A stretch of DNA of 47,725 nt, taken from contig NZ_AHJE01000056.1 in the NCBI RefSeq assembly GCF_000243095.1, forward strand, positions 1-47,725. Reading direction: 5' to 3'. This stretch comes from Cupriavidus basilensis OR16. Its GTDB lineage: Bacteria > Pseudomonadota > Gammaproteobacteria > Burkholderiales > Burkholderiaceae. The translations under genes were made by a program, and so were the position numbers. Below, one piece after another: positions 35,093 through 44,516 of the stretch. Position 1 is the stretch's first letter. Each line of letters begins with the position of its first letter. The notes under the pieces were generated by a model. The model was not told where the DNA came from. It worked only from the letters and a program-made list of their open reading frames with translations, and made no database searches.

Positions 35093-38000
35093 TGCTTGCC
35101 GGCCTGATCGAATTCTCCCTGCGCCAGCGGGCGCTGGTGCTGATTGCAGCCTGCGTGCTGGCTGTGGCCGGAGCGTGGGCTTACTTGAAGCTGCCCATCG
35201 ATGCCTTCCCGGACATCTCCCCCACCCAGGTCAAGGTCATCCTGAAGATCCCCGGCATGACGCCGGAAGAAGTCGAACAGCGGGTGTCCACGCCGATCGA
35301 GCAGGAGCTGCTGGGCATACCGCACAAGACCATCGTCCGCTCCGTGTCCAAGTACGGCATCAGCGACGTGACGGTCGATTTCGAGGAAGGCGTGGACAGC
35401 TACTGGGCCCGCCAGCAGGTGTCCGAGCGGCTCGCCGGCCTGTTGCGCGACCTGCCGCCTAACGCCATCGGCGGCCTGGCGCCGATCACCACGCCGCTGG
35501 GCGAGATGTTCATGTTCACGGTGGAGGGCGATGCCTTCTCCCTGGCCGAACGGCGCCGCGTGCTGGACTGGGTGCTGCGCCCGGCCTTGCGCACGGTGCC
35601 CGGCGTGGCGGATGTCAACGCGCTGGGCGGCGAGGTGCGCAGCTACGAAGTCATCCCCGATCCGGCGAGGCTGCGCGCCCGCGCCGTCACGCTGGAGCAA
35701 CTGCGCCAGTCGCTCGACGCCAACAACCGCAACGACGGCGCGGGCCGGGTGGAGCAGGGCGACGAGAACTGGGTGGTGCGCGTGGAAGGCGGCGTGCGCG
35801 GCGTGGAGGACTTGCGCCAGGTGGTTGTTGCCGCGCCTGGCGGGCACAACGGCATGGCGCTGGTGACGGTGGGCGATGTGGCCACCGTCAGGCTCGGCGT
35901 GGCTACGCGCAACGGTGCGGTCAGCAAGGATGGCCGCGGCGAAGCGGTGCAGGGGCTGGTGCTGGCCCTGCGCGGCGCCGATGCCCGCCAACTGGTCGCC
36001 GACGTGCAAGCCAGGCTGGATGCACTGGCGCCGCAGCTGCCCAAGGGCATGTCCACGCACGTGTTTTACAACCGGGGTGAACTGGTCACGCGTGCCGCCA
36101 ATACCGTGGTGCGGGCCCTGATCGAGGCCAGCCTGCTGGTGGTGGTGACGCTGTACCTGTTTCTCGGCGGCCTGCGCGCGGCGCTGGTGGTGGCGGCAAC
36201 CCTGCCGCTGTCGATGCTGGCGACCTTCCTGCTGATGCGCTATGTGGGGCTGACCGCCAACCTGATGAGCCTGGGCGGCCTGGCGATCGCGCTGGGCATG
36301 CTGGTGGACGCGGCGGTGGTGGTGGTGGAGAACATTGAATCCGCCTTGGCGAAGGCGCACGTGCGCAAGAGCGATCCGTCGCTGCGCGGGGCGGTGATCC
36401 GCCACGCGGTGGCCAGCGTGACGGTGCCGATGCTGGCCGGGGTGTCGATCATCGCCATCGTGTTCCTGCCGCTGCTGTCGCTGCAGGGCCTGGAGGGCAA
36501 GCTGTTCGGCCCGGTGGCGCTGACCATCGTGCTGGCGCTGGCGTCGTCGGTGGTGATCGCCTTCACCGTGGTGCCGGCGCTGGCTTCTCTGCTGCTGCGC
36601 GCGCATGCGGACGAGGCGCCTTACCTGATGCGCAAGGTGGCAAGCGGCTTTGCCCGGCTGCAGGACTGGAGCGGGCGGCATCCACGCGCGGTCTTTGCCT
36701 CGGCGGGCGTGGCGCTGGCCGTGGCGGTGGCGCTCTACGTGTCGGTGGGCAAGACCTTCATGCCCACCATGGACGAGGGCGACATGATCGTGCAGCTGCA
36801 GAAGGCGCCGTCGGTGTCGCTGGCCACCTCGGTGGACCTGGACCTGCGGGTGCAGCAGGCGCTGCTGGCCGAGGTGCCGGAGATCCGCTCGATCGTGGCG
36901 CGCTCCGGCTCGGACGATCTCGGCCTTGATCCGATGGGGCTGAACGAGACCGACACCTTCCTGGTGCTGCAGCCAAAGGAGCAGTGGCGCGGCAGCAAGG
37001 AAGATATCGTGATCGCCATCCGGCGCGTCATGGAGCGCTTCCCGGGCGTGGTGTATGGCTTCACCCAGCCGATCGAGATGCGCGTCTCGGAGATGCTGAC
37101 CGGCACGCGCGGCGATGTGGCGATCAAAGTGTTCGGCTCTGATCTCGGCGCCATCGACACCGCGGCGCAGGCCATCGCCGCGCGCGTGCGCAAGATCGCC
37201 GGCGCGGCCGAGGTGATCGCGCCCAGCAACGAGGGCGTGCAGTACCTCACGCTGGCACTGGACCGCGCTGCCGTCGGCCGCGCCGGGCTTTCCGGCGATT
37301 TCCGGCGATGCGCTGCAAGCGTTGCTGCGCGCACAGGTGGAGGGCGAGCGTATTGGCATTGTGCCGGAGGGCACCGTGCGCACGCCACTGATCCTGCGTG
37401 GCGGAGATAGCCTGCGGCAGGCGCCGGAGACATTCACCAGCCTGCAAGTGACGGCGCCGGACGGCACACCCTGGCCGCTCACCTCCCTGGCACAGGTGCG
37501 GCGGGTGGAAGGGCCGGTGCGGATCAACCACGAAGACGGCGGCCGCTTTGCGGTGATCCAGGTCAGCGTGGAGGGGCGCGACCTGACCGGCTTTGTGCAG
37601 GAGGCACAAGGCGCAGTGGCGGGCCTGGCGGGACTGCCGAAGGGATTGCGCGTGGACTGGGGCGGCCAGTTCGAGAACCAGCAGCGCGCCGCCGCGCGGC
37701 TTGCGCTGGTGGTGCCGCTGGCGCTTGGCGCCATCTTCCTGCTGTTGATGCTGACCTTCCGCTCGGTCCGCCAGGCGGCTCTCGTCATCGCCAATATCCC
37801 GTTCGCGCTGGTGGGCGGCATCGCGGCGCTGCGGGCGGCGGGCGAATACCTGTCGGTGCCGGCCTCGGTGGGCTTTATCGCGCTGCTGGGCATCGCCGTG
37901 CTCAACGGCGTGGTGCTGGTTTCGCATTTCAATGCCTTGCTGGAGGAAGGGCGGCCGTTGGCCGAGGCGGTGCGCACCGGCGTGCGCGACCGCTTGCGCC

Positions 38001-38227
38001 CGGTCCTGATGACCGCCTGCATCACGGCGCTGGGGATGATCCCTTTGCTGCTCGCCACCGGGCCTGGCTCCGAGATCCAGCGCCCGCTGGCCATCGTTGT
38101 CTCGGGTGGCCTGGTCAGCGCCACCGCACTGACCTTGCTGCTGTTGCCGCTCCTGTTCGAGCGTTTTGGCGTGGCGCGTTCGCGCGAGGACAAGCAAGGC
38201 CGTATGGAACAAGGAGAGGCGCAATGA
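35089..38227 (+). pseudogene. Heavy-metal RND efflux pump (CzcA/CusA class), frameshifted by a 10-bp tandem duplication
   Basis: Inner-membrane proton-driven pump. Family features: FPDISPTQVKVILKIPGMTPEEVEQRVSTPIE at the N-terminus, helix 4 AIALGMLVDAAVVVVENIE, and GKTFMPTMDEGDMIVQLQ. The unit TTTCCGGCGA is repeated at 37289-37308; one copy removed gives GLSGDALQALLRAQVEGE and an unbroken 1042-residue protein, the normal length. As written, frame A stops at 37410, while the C-terminal third (IGIVPEGTVRTPLILRGG to FERFGVARSRED) is in another frame. Helix 4 lacks the first Asp of the D-F-G-x3-D motif of Zn/Co/Ni pumps, so metal specificity is unclear. Confidence 0.9.
37289..37308. repeat. 10-bp perfect tandem duplication inside the RND pump gene
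   Basis: TTTCCGGCGA occurs twice in direct succession (37289-37298, 37299-37308). The extra copy shifts the frame of the pump gene; deleting it restores the family sequence exactly. Confidence 0.95.
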
Positions 38228-39510
38228 GAGGCGCATTGAGAAGCGCAATGAGCAAGATGGCAGCCGCGGCTGCCATGATGGCGATCACCGGGATGCCGGG
38301 CGCCGTGTGGCCGCAAGCAGCCATGCCTGCCGGAGCCGGCGTGCTGCCCCTTGAGTCCGCCGTGCGTGACGCCGTCGGCCAGTCGCCGGACGTGCAGATG
38401 GCCGAGGCGCGCCGCGATGCGGTGCTGGCACGCGCGGACGGCATTCGCGCCGGCACGGCCGAGGCCGTGGTGCGCGCCATCGGGCAGCGGCGCCAGGTGC
38501 GCGAGCCGTCCGACCGGTTTGCCGAGGGGCAGCTCGCGCTGGAGCGCCCGCTGCGGCTATGGGGCAAGGCCGACGCCGATGGCGAGCTGGCCGATGCCAC
38601 GGTGCAGTCAGGCCAGCTCACCGTGATGGATGCGCGCCATGAAGTCTCGCGGCAGATCCTGTCGCTGTGGTTCGCGGCGCTGCGCGCGCAACAGGCCCGG
38701 CTGGCGGCGCAGGGCAACGACAGCCTGGCGGGCGAACTGGCGGCCGTCACCGCGCGCCGCGTGCAGGCCGGCGATGCGGCGCTCATGGACCATGAGCTTT
38801 TGCTGGCCGAGCGTGCCCGCACCGCCGCCGCGCTGGCCAGCGCGCGCGCCGCGGAAGCGGCGGCGCAAGCGGAGCTGCGGGCGCGCTTCCCAGGCCTGGG
38901 CGTGCCCGGTGGGCTGCCCGCGCAGGTGCGCCTGCAGCCCATGCCGGAAGACCCCGCCGACGCGCTGCGCAGCCGCTATGTGGAGGACAGCCATGAGTTT
39001 CGCCTTGCCCAGTCGCAGGAGATGCAAGCCCAGCGGCAGGCCCGGCGCACCGACCTGGAGCGCAAGCCCGACCCGACCGTGGGCGTGTTCTTCACGGTTG
39101 AGCGCGGCGGCGCGGAGCGGATCGCGGGCGTGAGCGTCAGCATGCCGCTTGGCTCCGCGCACCGGCGTTCGGCGGCGGTGGCGGCAGCGGCGGATGCGCA
39201 GGCTGCCGCCCGTGGCCGGGTGGCGGCGGAGCGCAGGATCGGCGCCGAGTTCGATGTGCTGTACCGCAGCCTGGAAGGCAAGCGCGCCGCCGCAGTGGCC
39301 CAGGCCGAAGCGCTCGGGCTGCAGCGCAGTGCCGCGGCGCGCACGGGCCGGGCCTACAAGGCGGGGGAAACTGGCCTGAGCGAGCTGCTGATGGTCCGGC
39401 GCACCCTGGCCGACACCACGCTGGCCGAACGCGTGGCCCTGGTCGATGCGCTGGAGGCCGACAGCCGGCTGCGGCTGGATCTGCACCGGATGTGGGACTT
39501 CGACGATTGA
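38224..39510 (+). CDS. RND efflux outer-membrane channel (TolC/CzcC class)
   Basis: Outer-membrane efflux protein, 428 residues. It has an N-terminal signal-like region (about 1-37) and then two TolC-type repeats rich in long Ala/Arg helices: first LPLESAVRDAVGQSPDVQMAEARRDAVLARADG, later YKAGETGLSELLMVRRTLADT near the end. The start ATG 38224 overlaps the pump stop as ATGA. It completes the three-part CBA-type exporter. The gene itself is intact. Confidence 0.9.
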   Translation: MRGALRSAMSKMAAAAAMMAITGMPGAVWPQAAMPAGAGVLPLESAVRDAVGQSPDVQMAEARRDAVLARADGIRAGTAEAVVRAIGQRRQVREPSDRFAEGQLALERPLRLWGKADADGELADATVQSGQLTVMDARHEVSRQILSLWFAALRAQQARLAAQGNDSLAGELAAVTARRVQAGDAALMDHELLLAERARTAAALASARAAEAAAQAELRARFPGLGVPGGLPAQVRLQPMPEDPADALRSRYVEDSHEFRLAQSQEMQAQRQARRTDLERKPDPTVGVFFTVERGGAERIAGVSVSMPLGSAHRRSAAVAAAADAQAAARGRVAAERRIGAEFDVLYRSLEGKRAAAVAQAEALGLQRSAAARTGRAYKAGETGLSELLMVRRTLADTTLAERVALVDALEADSRLRLDLHRMWDFDD

Positions 39511-39542
39511 GCGGGCCACTGCCCGGGCGCGGTGCGCCGGGG

Positions 39543-40238
39543 CTACCGGCTTGCGCGGCCGGCCCGTTTGACCGGGTGAGCGGCATCGGCCGCTGCGCCA
39601 GCCGCCTGCGCGCTAGCCAGCAGGCCGCGCAGGAAGAGCATCAGCATGCGGCCAGTCGGGTCGGCGCTCGTCGTGCCCCGCTGCAGCGCGAGGCCATGGG
39701 CTAGCGCCATGAAACTCGCGGCCAGTTCCTCCGGCTCGGCCGGCGGCACACGGCCGAGATGGCGGAACAGGCGTTCGATCAGCCGGCCGAGTTCGCTGCG
39801 GTGCGTATCCCAGACCGCGCGGTAAGCGCCGGCAAACGTCGGGCTGCGATTGGCGTGCATCTGCAGCTCGATCGATAGCATGGCCCAGTCGGCATCCGCA
39901 TGGAGCGCCGCGGCCCAGGCATCCAGGCCCGCGAGCACCTCTGCGCCGGCGCGCTCCGCCGTGTCGAACACCGTGGCCAGCTGCCGTGCCTCGGCCTCCA
40001 TATGGCCGCGCAGCAGATCGAGCAGCAGCGCCTCCTTGTCCAGAAAGTTCGAATAGAACGCCCCTTGCGAATAACCGGCTTCTTCCGCGATGTCCCGGAT
40101 CGACGTGCCGCCGAAGCCGCGCTGCACGAACAGGCTGCGCGCGGCCTCAAGCAGGCGCTCGCGGGTCTGCGCCTGGCTTTGCTCGCGGCTCAGGCGCTTG
40201 CGTGGGGTGGGTGGCTTCATTGGCGTGGCATTGGGCAT
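39543..40238 (-). CDS. TetR-family regulator divergent from the epimerase gene
   Basis: TetR repressor, 231 residues from ATG 40238. Helix-turn-helix: TRERLLEAARSLFVQRGFGGTSIRDIAEEAGYSQGAFYSNFLDKEALL. The C-terminal domain has the Ala-rich helices of the TetR_C class. Other in-frame starts (TTG 40301, ATG 40289, ATG 40220) exist; 40289 and 40301 fall inside the operator-like palindromes, so I prefer 40238. None has a good Shine-Dalgarno. It probably controls the divergent dehydrogenase gene; being convergent with the RND operon, it is less likely to control that. Confidence 0.88.
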   Translation of the reverse strand: MPNATPMKPPTPRKRLSREQSQAQTRERLLEAARSLFVQRGFGGTSIRDIAEEAGYSQGAFYSNFLDKEALLLDLLRGHMEAEARQLATVFDTAERAGAEVLAGLDAWAAALHADADWAMLSIELQMHANRSPTFAGAYRAVWDTHRSELGRLIERLFRHLGRVPPAEPEELAASFMALAHGLALQRGTTSADPTGRMLMLFLRGLLASAQAAGAAADAAHPVKRAGRASR

Positions 40239-40261
40239 GGCGAGAGGGATTGCCGTATCGA

Positions 40262-40289
40262 TTGCATTTGGGATATCAACTGCTATCAT
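40262..40289 (+). promoter_or_regulatory. Candidate sigma-70 promoter of the epimerase gene
   Basis: TTGCAT at 40262-40267 and TATCAT at 40284-40289 are 16 bases apart. The -10 and spacer overlap the first palindrome (40272-40287), and the expected start site falls in the second (40294-40309). Confidence 0.45.
40272..40287. promoter_or_regulatory. TetR operator-like site 1 (imperfect palindrome)
   Basis: GATATCAACTGCTATC matches the perfect palindrome at 40294 at 13 of 16 positions; the two centres are 22 bases apart, about two helix turns, so two repressor dimers could bind the same face. Confidence 0.55.
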
Positions 40290-40293
40290 AACG

Positions 40294-40309
40294 GATATCA
40301 ATTGATATC
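40294..40309. promoter_or_regulatory. TetR operator-like site 2 (perfect 16-bp palindrome)
   Basis: GATATCAATTGATATC is its own reverse complement. It stands out as AT-rich in a GC-rich region and lies between a TetR gene and its divergent neighbour. Confidence 0.65.
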
Positions 40310-40345
40310 TGAATTTCCTATGATCTTCGAAATAAAGGCCTACCC

Positions 40346-41374
40346 ATGAACCTGCAAACCGCTTTCGTGACCGGCGCCACCGGCCTGCTCGGCAACAATC
40401 TTGTCCGCGAGCTGCTGGGCCGCGGCGTCGCGGTCAAGGCGCTGGTGCGCTCGGCGGAAAAAGCCAGGCAGCAATTCGGCGGCCTCGCGGGTGTGGAATT
40501 CGTGGTTGGCGACATGGCCGATGTCGAGGCATTCGCCCCGGCATTGCACGGCTGCGATGTGGTGTTCCATACCGCTGCCTTCTTTCGCGACAACTACAAG
40601 GGCGGCAGCCACTGGGAAACGCTCAGGCGCATCAATGTCGACGGCACGGCCGCCCTCATCGGGCAAGCCTACGCGGCGGGCGTGCGCCGCTTCGTGCAGA
40701 CCTCGTCCATCGCCGTGCTCAATGGCGCGCCGGGCTCGGTGATCGATGAAACGCACGTGCGCGATCCCGCCGACGCCGATGACTACTATCGCAGCAAGAT
40801 CCTGGGCGACCGCGCGATCCTGGCCTTCCTCGAGAATGCCCCCGGGATGCATGCCACGTTTGTGCTGCCCGGCTGGATGTGGGGGCCGGGCGATATCGGG
40901 CCGACGTCCGCCGGACAAGTCGCGCTCGACACGGCACAGCGCCGGTTGCCGGGCCTGGTTCCAGGGAGCTTTTCCGTGGTCGATGCCCGCGATGTCGCGC
41001 AGGCGCATATCGCCGCGGCGCTGCGCGGGCGGCGTGGCGAGCGCTATCTGGCGGCGGGCCGGCATATGACCATGCGTGAACTGATCCCGCTGATCGGGCG
41101 CACCGCGGGGGTGGCAACGCCCAAGCGCGCGCTGCCCGTGCCATTGTTGTTTGCGCTGGCCTGCGCGCAGGAAATCTACGCCCGGATCAGCGGCAAGCCG
41201 ATCCTGCTCAGCCTTGCAACCGTGCGGCTGATGGTGAAGGAAGCGGACCGGACACGCTTTAGCCATGCCAAGAGCGAGAGCGAGCTAGGCCTGGGCTTCC
41301 GCCCCGTGGATCACACGGTGCGCGATGTCATTGCCTGGTATCGGGCGCACGGATGGTTGCCGGGCCCAGCGTGA
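40346..41374 (+). CDS. NAD-dependent epimerase/dehydratase family protein (dihydroflavonol-reductase-like)
   Basis: Extended SDR, 342 residues. The NAD-binding motif is VTGATGLLGNNLVREL at residues 8-23, with GCDVVFHTAAF, the catalytic Ser region VQTSSIAVL, and the active-site Tyr-x3-Lys as YYRSK. FVLPGWMWGPGD is typical of the dihydroflavonol-4-reductase-like branch. It starts at ATG 40346, 36 bases after the operator palindrome. The substrate is unknown; a role in detoxifying a carbonyl compound sensed by the divergent TetR is only a guess. Confidence 0.9.
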   Translation: MNLQTAFVTGATGLLGNNLVRELLGRGVAVKALVRSAEKARQQFGGLAGVEFVVGDMADVEAFAPALHGCDVVFHTAAFFRDNYKGGSHWETLRRINVDGTAALIGQAYAAGVRRFVQTSSIAVLNGAPGSVIDETHVRDPADADDYYRSKILGDRAILAFLENAPGMHATFVLPGWMWGPGDIGPTSAGQVALDTAQRRLPGLVPGSFSVVDARDVAQAHIAAALRGRRGERYLAAGRHMTMRELIPLIGRTAGVATPKRALPVPLLFALACAQEIYARISGKPILLSLATVRLMVKEADRTRFSHAKSESELGLGFRPVDHTVRDVIAWYRAHGWLPGPA

Positions 41375-41552
41375 GGGCTGGGGGCGCAAGCGAAAGCGCC
41401 ATGGCCGCGGGGCCGGGCGGCGGAGCAGGCCGAGGTCATGCCGATTTTGCATAGGCTCCCCGCGCGCCTTGTGGAAGAATGCATGCATTCTTCCAGCGCG
41501 TACCCGCACTGCAACCCAGGCCCCGGCGCCCGCCAGCCTTACCCTACCCACC

Positions 41553-42397
41553 ATGAACGACGAAATCGTCTATCTCAACGGCGAGCTCACGCCTTTGTCC
41601 GAAGCCCGCGTCCCCGTGCTGGACCGCGGCTTTATCTTTGGCGATGGCGTGTATGAAGTGGTCCCCATCTATGCCGGCAAGCCGTTCCGCCTGCAGCAGC
41701 ACCTGGCGCGGCTGGCGCGCAGCCTGGACACCATCAGCATCCCCCGCACACCGATGCGCAGTGGATGGCGCTGATCGAGCGCGTGGTGCAGGCCAACGGA
41801 CTTGCCGACCAGATGGTGTACATCCAGGTCACGCGCGGCGTGGCCCGGCGCGCCCATGCCTTCCCCAAGGTGGTGACGCCGACAGTGTTCATCATGACCA
41901 ACCCGATGTCGCTGCCCTGCGCGGCCATGCGTGAGAAGGGCGTGGCCTGCGTGACGGCGCAGGACAAGCGCTGGCTGCACTGCCAGGTGAAATCCACCTC
42001 GCTGCTGGGCAATGTGCTGGCCGCACAGAACGCGGTGGAGAACGACGCCACCGAGACCATCCTGTTCCGCGATGGGATGTTGACCGAGGCCTCCGCGTCG
42101 AACGTCTGGGTGGTCAGCAAGGGCCGGGTCTCGGCGCCGCCGAAGGACAACCTGATCCTGGAGGGCATCCGTTACGGCTGGATGGAGGAACTGTGCGCGG
42201 CGCTGGATATCTCGCTGGAAGCGCGCCGCATTTCGCAGCACGAGGTGATGGGCGCGGATGAAGTGCTGCTGACCTCGGCCAGCAAGGAGATCCTGCCGGT
42301 GGTGACCATCGACGGCAAGACCATCGGCGATGGCGCGCCGGGCCCGGTGTTCAAGAAGTTGTACGCCGCGTATCAGGCGGCGCGCAGCCCGGCGTGA
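41553..42397 (+). pseudogene. D-amino-acid aminotransferase gene with a one-base deletion in a C run
   Basis: Fold-type IV PLP aminotransferase of the D-alanine transaminase type. The N-terminus reads VYLNGELTPLSEARVPVLDRGFIFGDGVYEV; the PLP lysine is in QVKSTSLLGNVLA; DGMLTEASASNVWVV and LTSASKEILPVVTIDG follow. The frame changes at the five-C run 41741-41745: a sixth C would give SIPPHTDAQWMALIERVVQ and a 281-residue protein, normal for the family. As written, translation stops at 41774, after 73 residues. It would supply or degrade D-amino acids. Confidence 0.88.
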
Positions 42398-42563
42398 TCG
42401 AGCGGCTGGCAATTTCGCCATGCGTGCCATGGCGGCCGACCGTTTATGCATAGTTGAAATCCGTCGTTCGGCGGACAGCGCGGCTGCGCTAAGGTGAGGA
42501 ACTTGCAAGCGGCCGCCGTGGAACATGGCGCGGGCGGCCTTCCATCCAAAGGAGGTTCCCCCC

Positions 42564-43127
42564 ATGGCTACACCGCTGAACGTGGTTGCCGTCAACGGCA
42601 GCGCGCAGCAGCCTTCGCGCACGCTGGCGCTGGTGCAGGCGCTGCTTGATGAACTGGCGGGCCGGCTGCTGTTGCAGACCCGGATCGTCAACCTTGGCGA
42701 TATCGCCCGTCCGCTCGGCGCAGCGCTGTCGCGTGCCGAACTGCCCGCGCAGATTGAAGGCGAGATCGCCGCGATCGAGTCCGCCGACCTGCTGGTGGTG
42801 GCGGCGCCGGTCTACCGCGGGTCCTATCCCGGCCATTTCAAACATCTCTTCGACCTGGTCGGGCAGGATGCGCTGGTCGACAAGCCGGTGCTGCTGGCGG
42901 CGACCGGCGGCAGCGACCGGCACGCGCTGGTGCTGGAGCATCAGCTGCGGCCGCTGTTCAGCTTCCTGCAGGCGCTGACGTTGCCGATCGGCGTGTATGG
43001 CAGCCCGGGCGACTTCCAGAACCATCAGGTCAGCAGCGCGGCGCTGGCGCAGCGCATCCAGCTGGCGGCGGACCGCGCGGTGCCGCTGTTTGGTGCGAGC
43101 CGATTGCCGCTGCAGCGCGCCGCCTGA
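42564..43127 (+). CDS. NADPH-dependent FMN reductase (SsuE/MsuE-like)
   Basis: Flavodoxin-fold reductase, 187 residues, that supplies reduced FMN to a two-component monooxygenase. It has VNGSAQQPSRTLALV at the N-terminus and VVAAPVYRGSYPGHFKHLFDLV, the signature of the MsuE/SsuE branch. ATG 42564 has AAAGGAGG upstream. No FMN-dependent monooxygenase is seen in the window, although such enzymes often share operons with SsuABC-type importers such as the one at 30826-33418. Confidence 0.9.
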   Translation: MATPLNVVAVNGSAQQPSRTLALVQALLDELAGRLLLQTRIVNLGDIARPLGAALSRAELPAQIEGEIAAIESADLLVVAAPVYRGSYPGHFKHLFDLVGQDALVDKPVLLAATGGSDRHALVLEHQLRPLFSFLQALTLPIGVYGSPGDFQNHQVSSAALAQRIQLAADRAVPLFGASRLPLQRAA

Positions 43128-43138
43128 CGGCAGGCGGC
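43119..43138 (+). terminator. Hairpin over the FMN reductase stop codon
   Basis: GCCGCCTG at 43119-43126 pairs with 43131-43138 around an ACGG loop, including the TGA stop. There is no T tract; a terminator or mRNA-end role is possible. Confidence 0.4.
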
Positions 43139-43278
43139 CATAGGCACTAGCTCATTCCACACCATTGCCTTCCGGCACGGCGATCCCGCAGGGCTGACAG
43201 GATCCGCGCTAGACAGAAATGCGCCCGCGCTGCATGCTCTGCGCACGCGGACGTTCAACCTGTCGAGAGGAATCGCAA

Positions 43279-44328
43279 ATGGAGCAACCAGCACGCAATC
43301 AGATCCCCGCCACCCTGATCCCAGGCGACGGCATCGGCCCGGAAGTGGTGCAAGCCACCGTCAAGGTGCTGGACGCGCTGGGCGCGCCGTTTTCCTGGGA
43401 TGTGCAGCAGGCTGGCATGGCGGGCATCGACCAGGGTGGCGATCCGCTGCCGCAGGCCACCCTTGAGAGCATCCGCCGCACCGGCCTGGCGCTCAAGGGC
43501 CCGCTGACCACCCCGGTGGGCGGGGGCTTCCGCTCCGTCAATGTCCGGCTGCGCGAAGCCTTCAATCTCTTTGCCAACGTACGGCCCGCGCGCACGCTGG
43601 TGCCGGGCCGCTTCGAGAATATCGACCTGGTGCTGGTGCGCGAGAACGTGGGCGGTTTCTATGTGGCGCACGATTACTACATCGCCGTGGGGGACGACCC
43701 GCACGCGGTGGCCGTATCCACCGGCACCAATACGCGCGACGCCTGCCGGCGCATCGCCCGCTTTGCGTTCGAGTACGCGGTCAAGAATCAGCGCAAGAAG
43801 ATCACTGTGGTGCACAAGGCCAATATCCTGAAGGCGCTCACCGGCATTTTCCTGGAGGCCGCGGGCGAGGTGGCGCAGGACTATGCGGGGCGCGTGGAGA
43901 TGGATGACCGCATCGTCGATGCCTGCGCCATGCAGCTCGTGCTCAATCCCTGGCAGTTCGACATGCTGCTCTGTACCAATCTCTTCGGTGACATCCTGTC
44001 CGACCAGATCGCCGGTCTTGTCGGTGGGTTGGGCATGGCGCCGGGCGCCAATATCGGCGAGACCGCCGCCATTTTCGAAGCGGTGCACGGCTCGGCCCCG
44101 GACATCGCCGGCAAGGGCATTGCCAACCCGATCTCGCTGATGCTGGCCGCCGGCCTGATGCTCGAGCATGTGGGCCGCCAGGATCTGGCGGTGCGGTTGC
44201 GCCAGGCGATCGACCTGGCGCTCAACCAGGACCAGGTGAAGACCGGTGACCTCAAGGGCTCGGCTTCGACGCTGCAGTTTGCCGACGCGGTGATCAAGCG
44301 GCTGGGCGGAGCAATCCCGATAGCCTGA
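43279..44328 (+). CDS. Isocitrate/isopropylmalate dehydrogenase family protein (NAD-isocitrate-type)
   Basis: Beta-decarboxylating dehydrogenase, 349 residues. It has IPGDGIGPEVVQATVKVL at the N-terminus, the substrate loop TTPVGGGFRSVNVRLREAFNLFANVRPAR, the catalytic Tyr/Lys segments (FEYAVKNQRKKITVVHKANILK), the metal aspartates (LLCTNLFGDILSDQIAGLVGG) and the NAD motif VHGSAPDIAGKGIANP. The SVNVRLRE loop resembles NAD-dependent isocitrate dehydrogenases more than LeuB, but homoisocitrate or tartrate dehydrogenase remains possible. ATG 43279 follows GAGAGGAA. Confidence 0.92.
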   Translation: MEQPARNQIPATLIPGDGIGPEVVQATVKVLDALGAPFSWDVQQAGMAGIDQGGDPLPQATLESIRRTGLALKGPLTTPVGGGFRSVNVRLREAFNLFANVRPARTLVPGRFENIDLVLVRENVGGFYVAHDYYIAVGDDPHAVAVSTGTNTRDACRRIARFAFEYAVKNQRKKITVVHKANILKALTGIFLEAAGEVAQDYAGRVEMDDRIVDACAMQLVLNPWQFDMLLCTNLFGDILSDQIAGLVGGLGMAPGANIGETAAIFEAVHGSAPDIAGKGIANPISLMLAAGLMLEHVGRQDLAVRLRQAIDLALNQDQVKTGDLKGSASTLQFADAVIKRLGGAIPIA

Positions 44329-44347
44329 ACGCACCCGCTTGCGTACC

Positions 44348-44503
44348 ATGTCTGCGCCGCAGCCGTCCCGCGCGGCAGGGCAGGCCGATGTGTCGTCCCA
44401 CGTGTTCGGCGGGGCGCGCCATGAGACGTTGAACGAGACCAATCGCGGGGAAGTGGTCGCGGTGTTCATCGCGTGGATCGAGCGGGTGGTGTCCGGCCGC
44501 TGA
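44348..44503 (+). pseudogene. Remnant of an alpha/beta hydrolase (C-terminal piece with catalytic His)
   Basis: A 51-residue open frame beginning MSAPQPSRAAGQADV. Its last 35 residues (VFGGARHETLNETNRGEVV, then VFIAWIERVV) match the C-terminus of monoacylglycerol lipase / lysophospholipase-type hydrolases, where the His of ARHE is catalytic. The roughly 230 residues containing the nucleophile Ser and Asp are missing. It directly follows the dehydrogenase gene on the same strand. Best read as an in-frame deletion product; a functional small protein is unlikely. Confidence 0.65.
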
Positions 44504-44516
44504 TCCGCCTGTGGCG

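Noticed and set aside
35086..38316. A 1076-codon minus-strand open frame opposite the RND pump
   Set aside because: Composition is His/Arg/Gln-rich low-complexity typical of antisense GC-rich frames; the plus strand encodes a clear RND pump.
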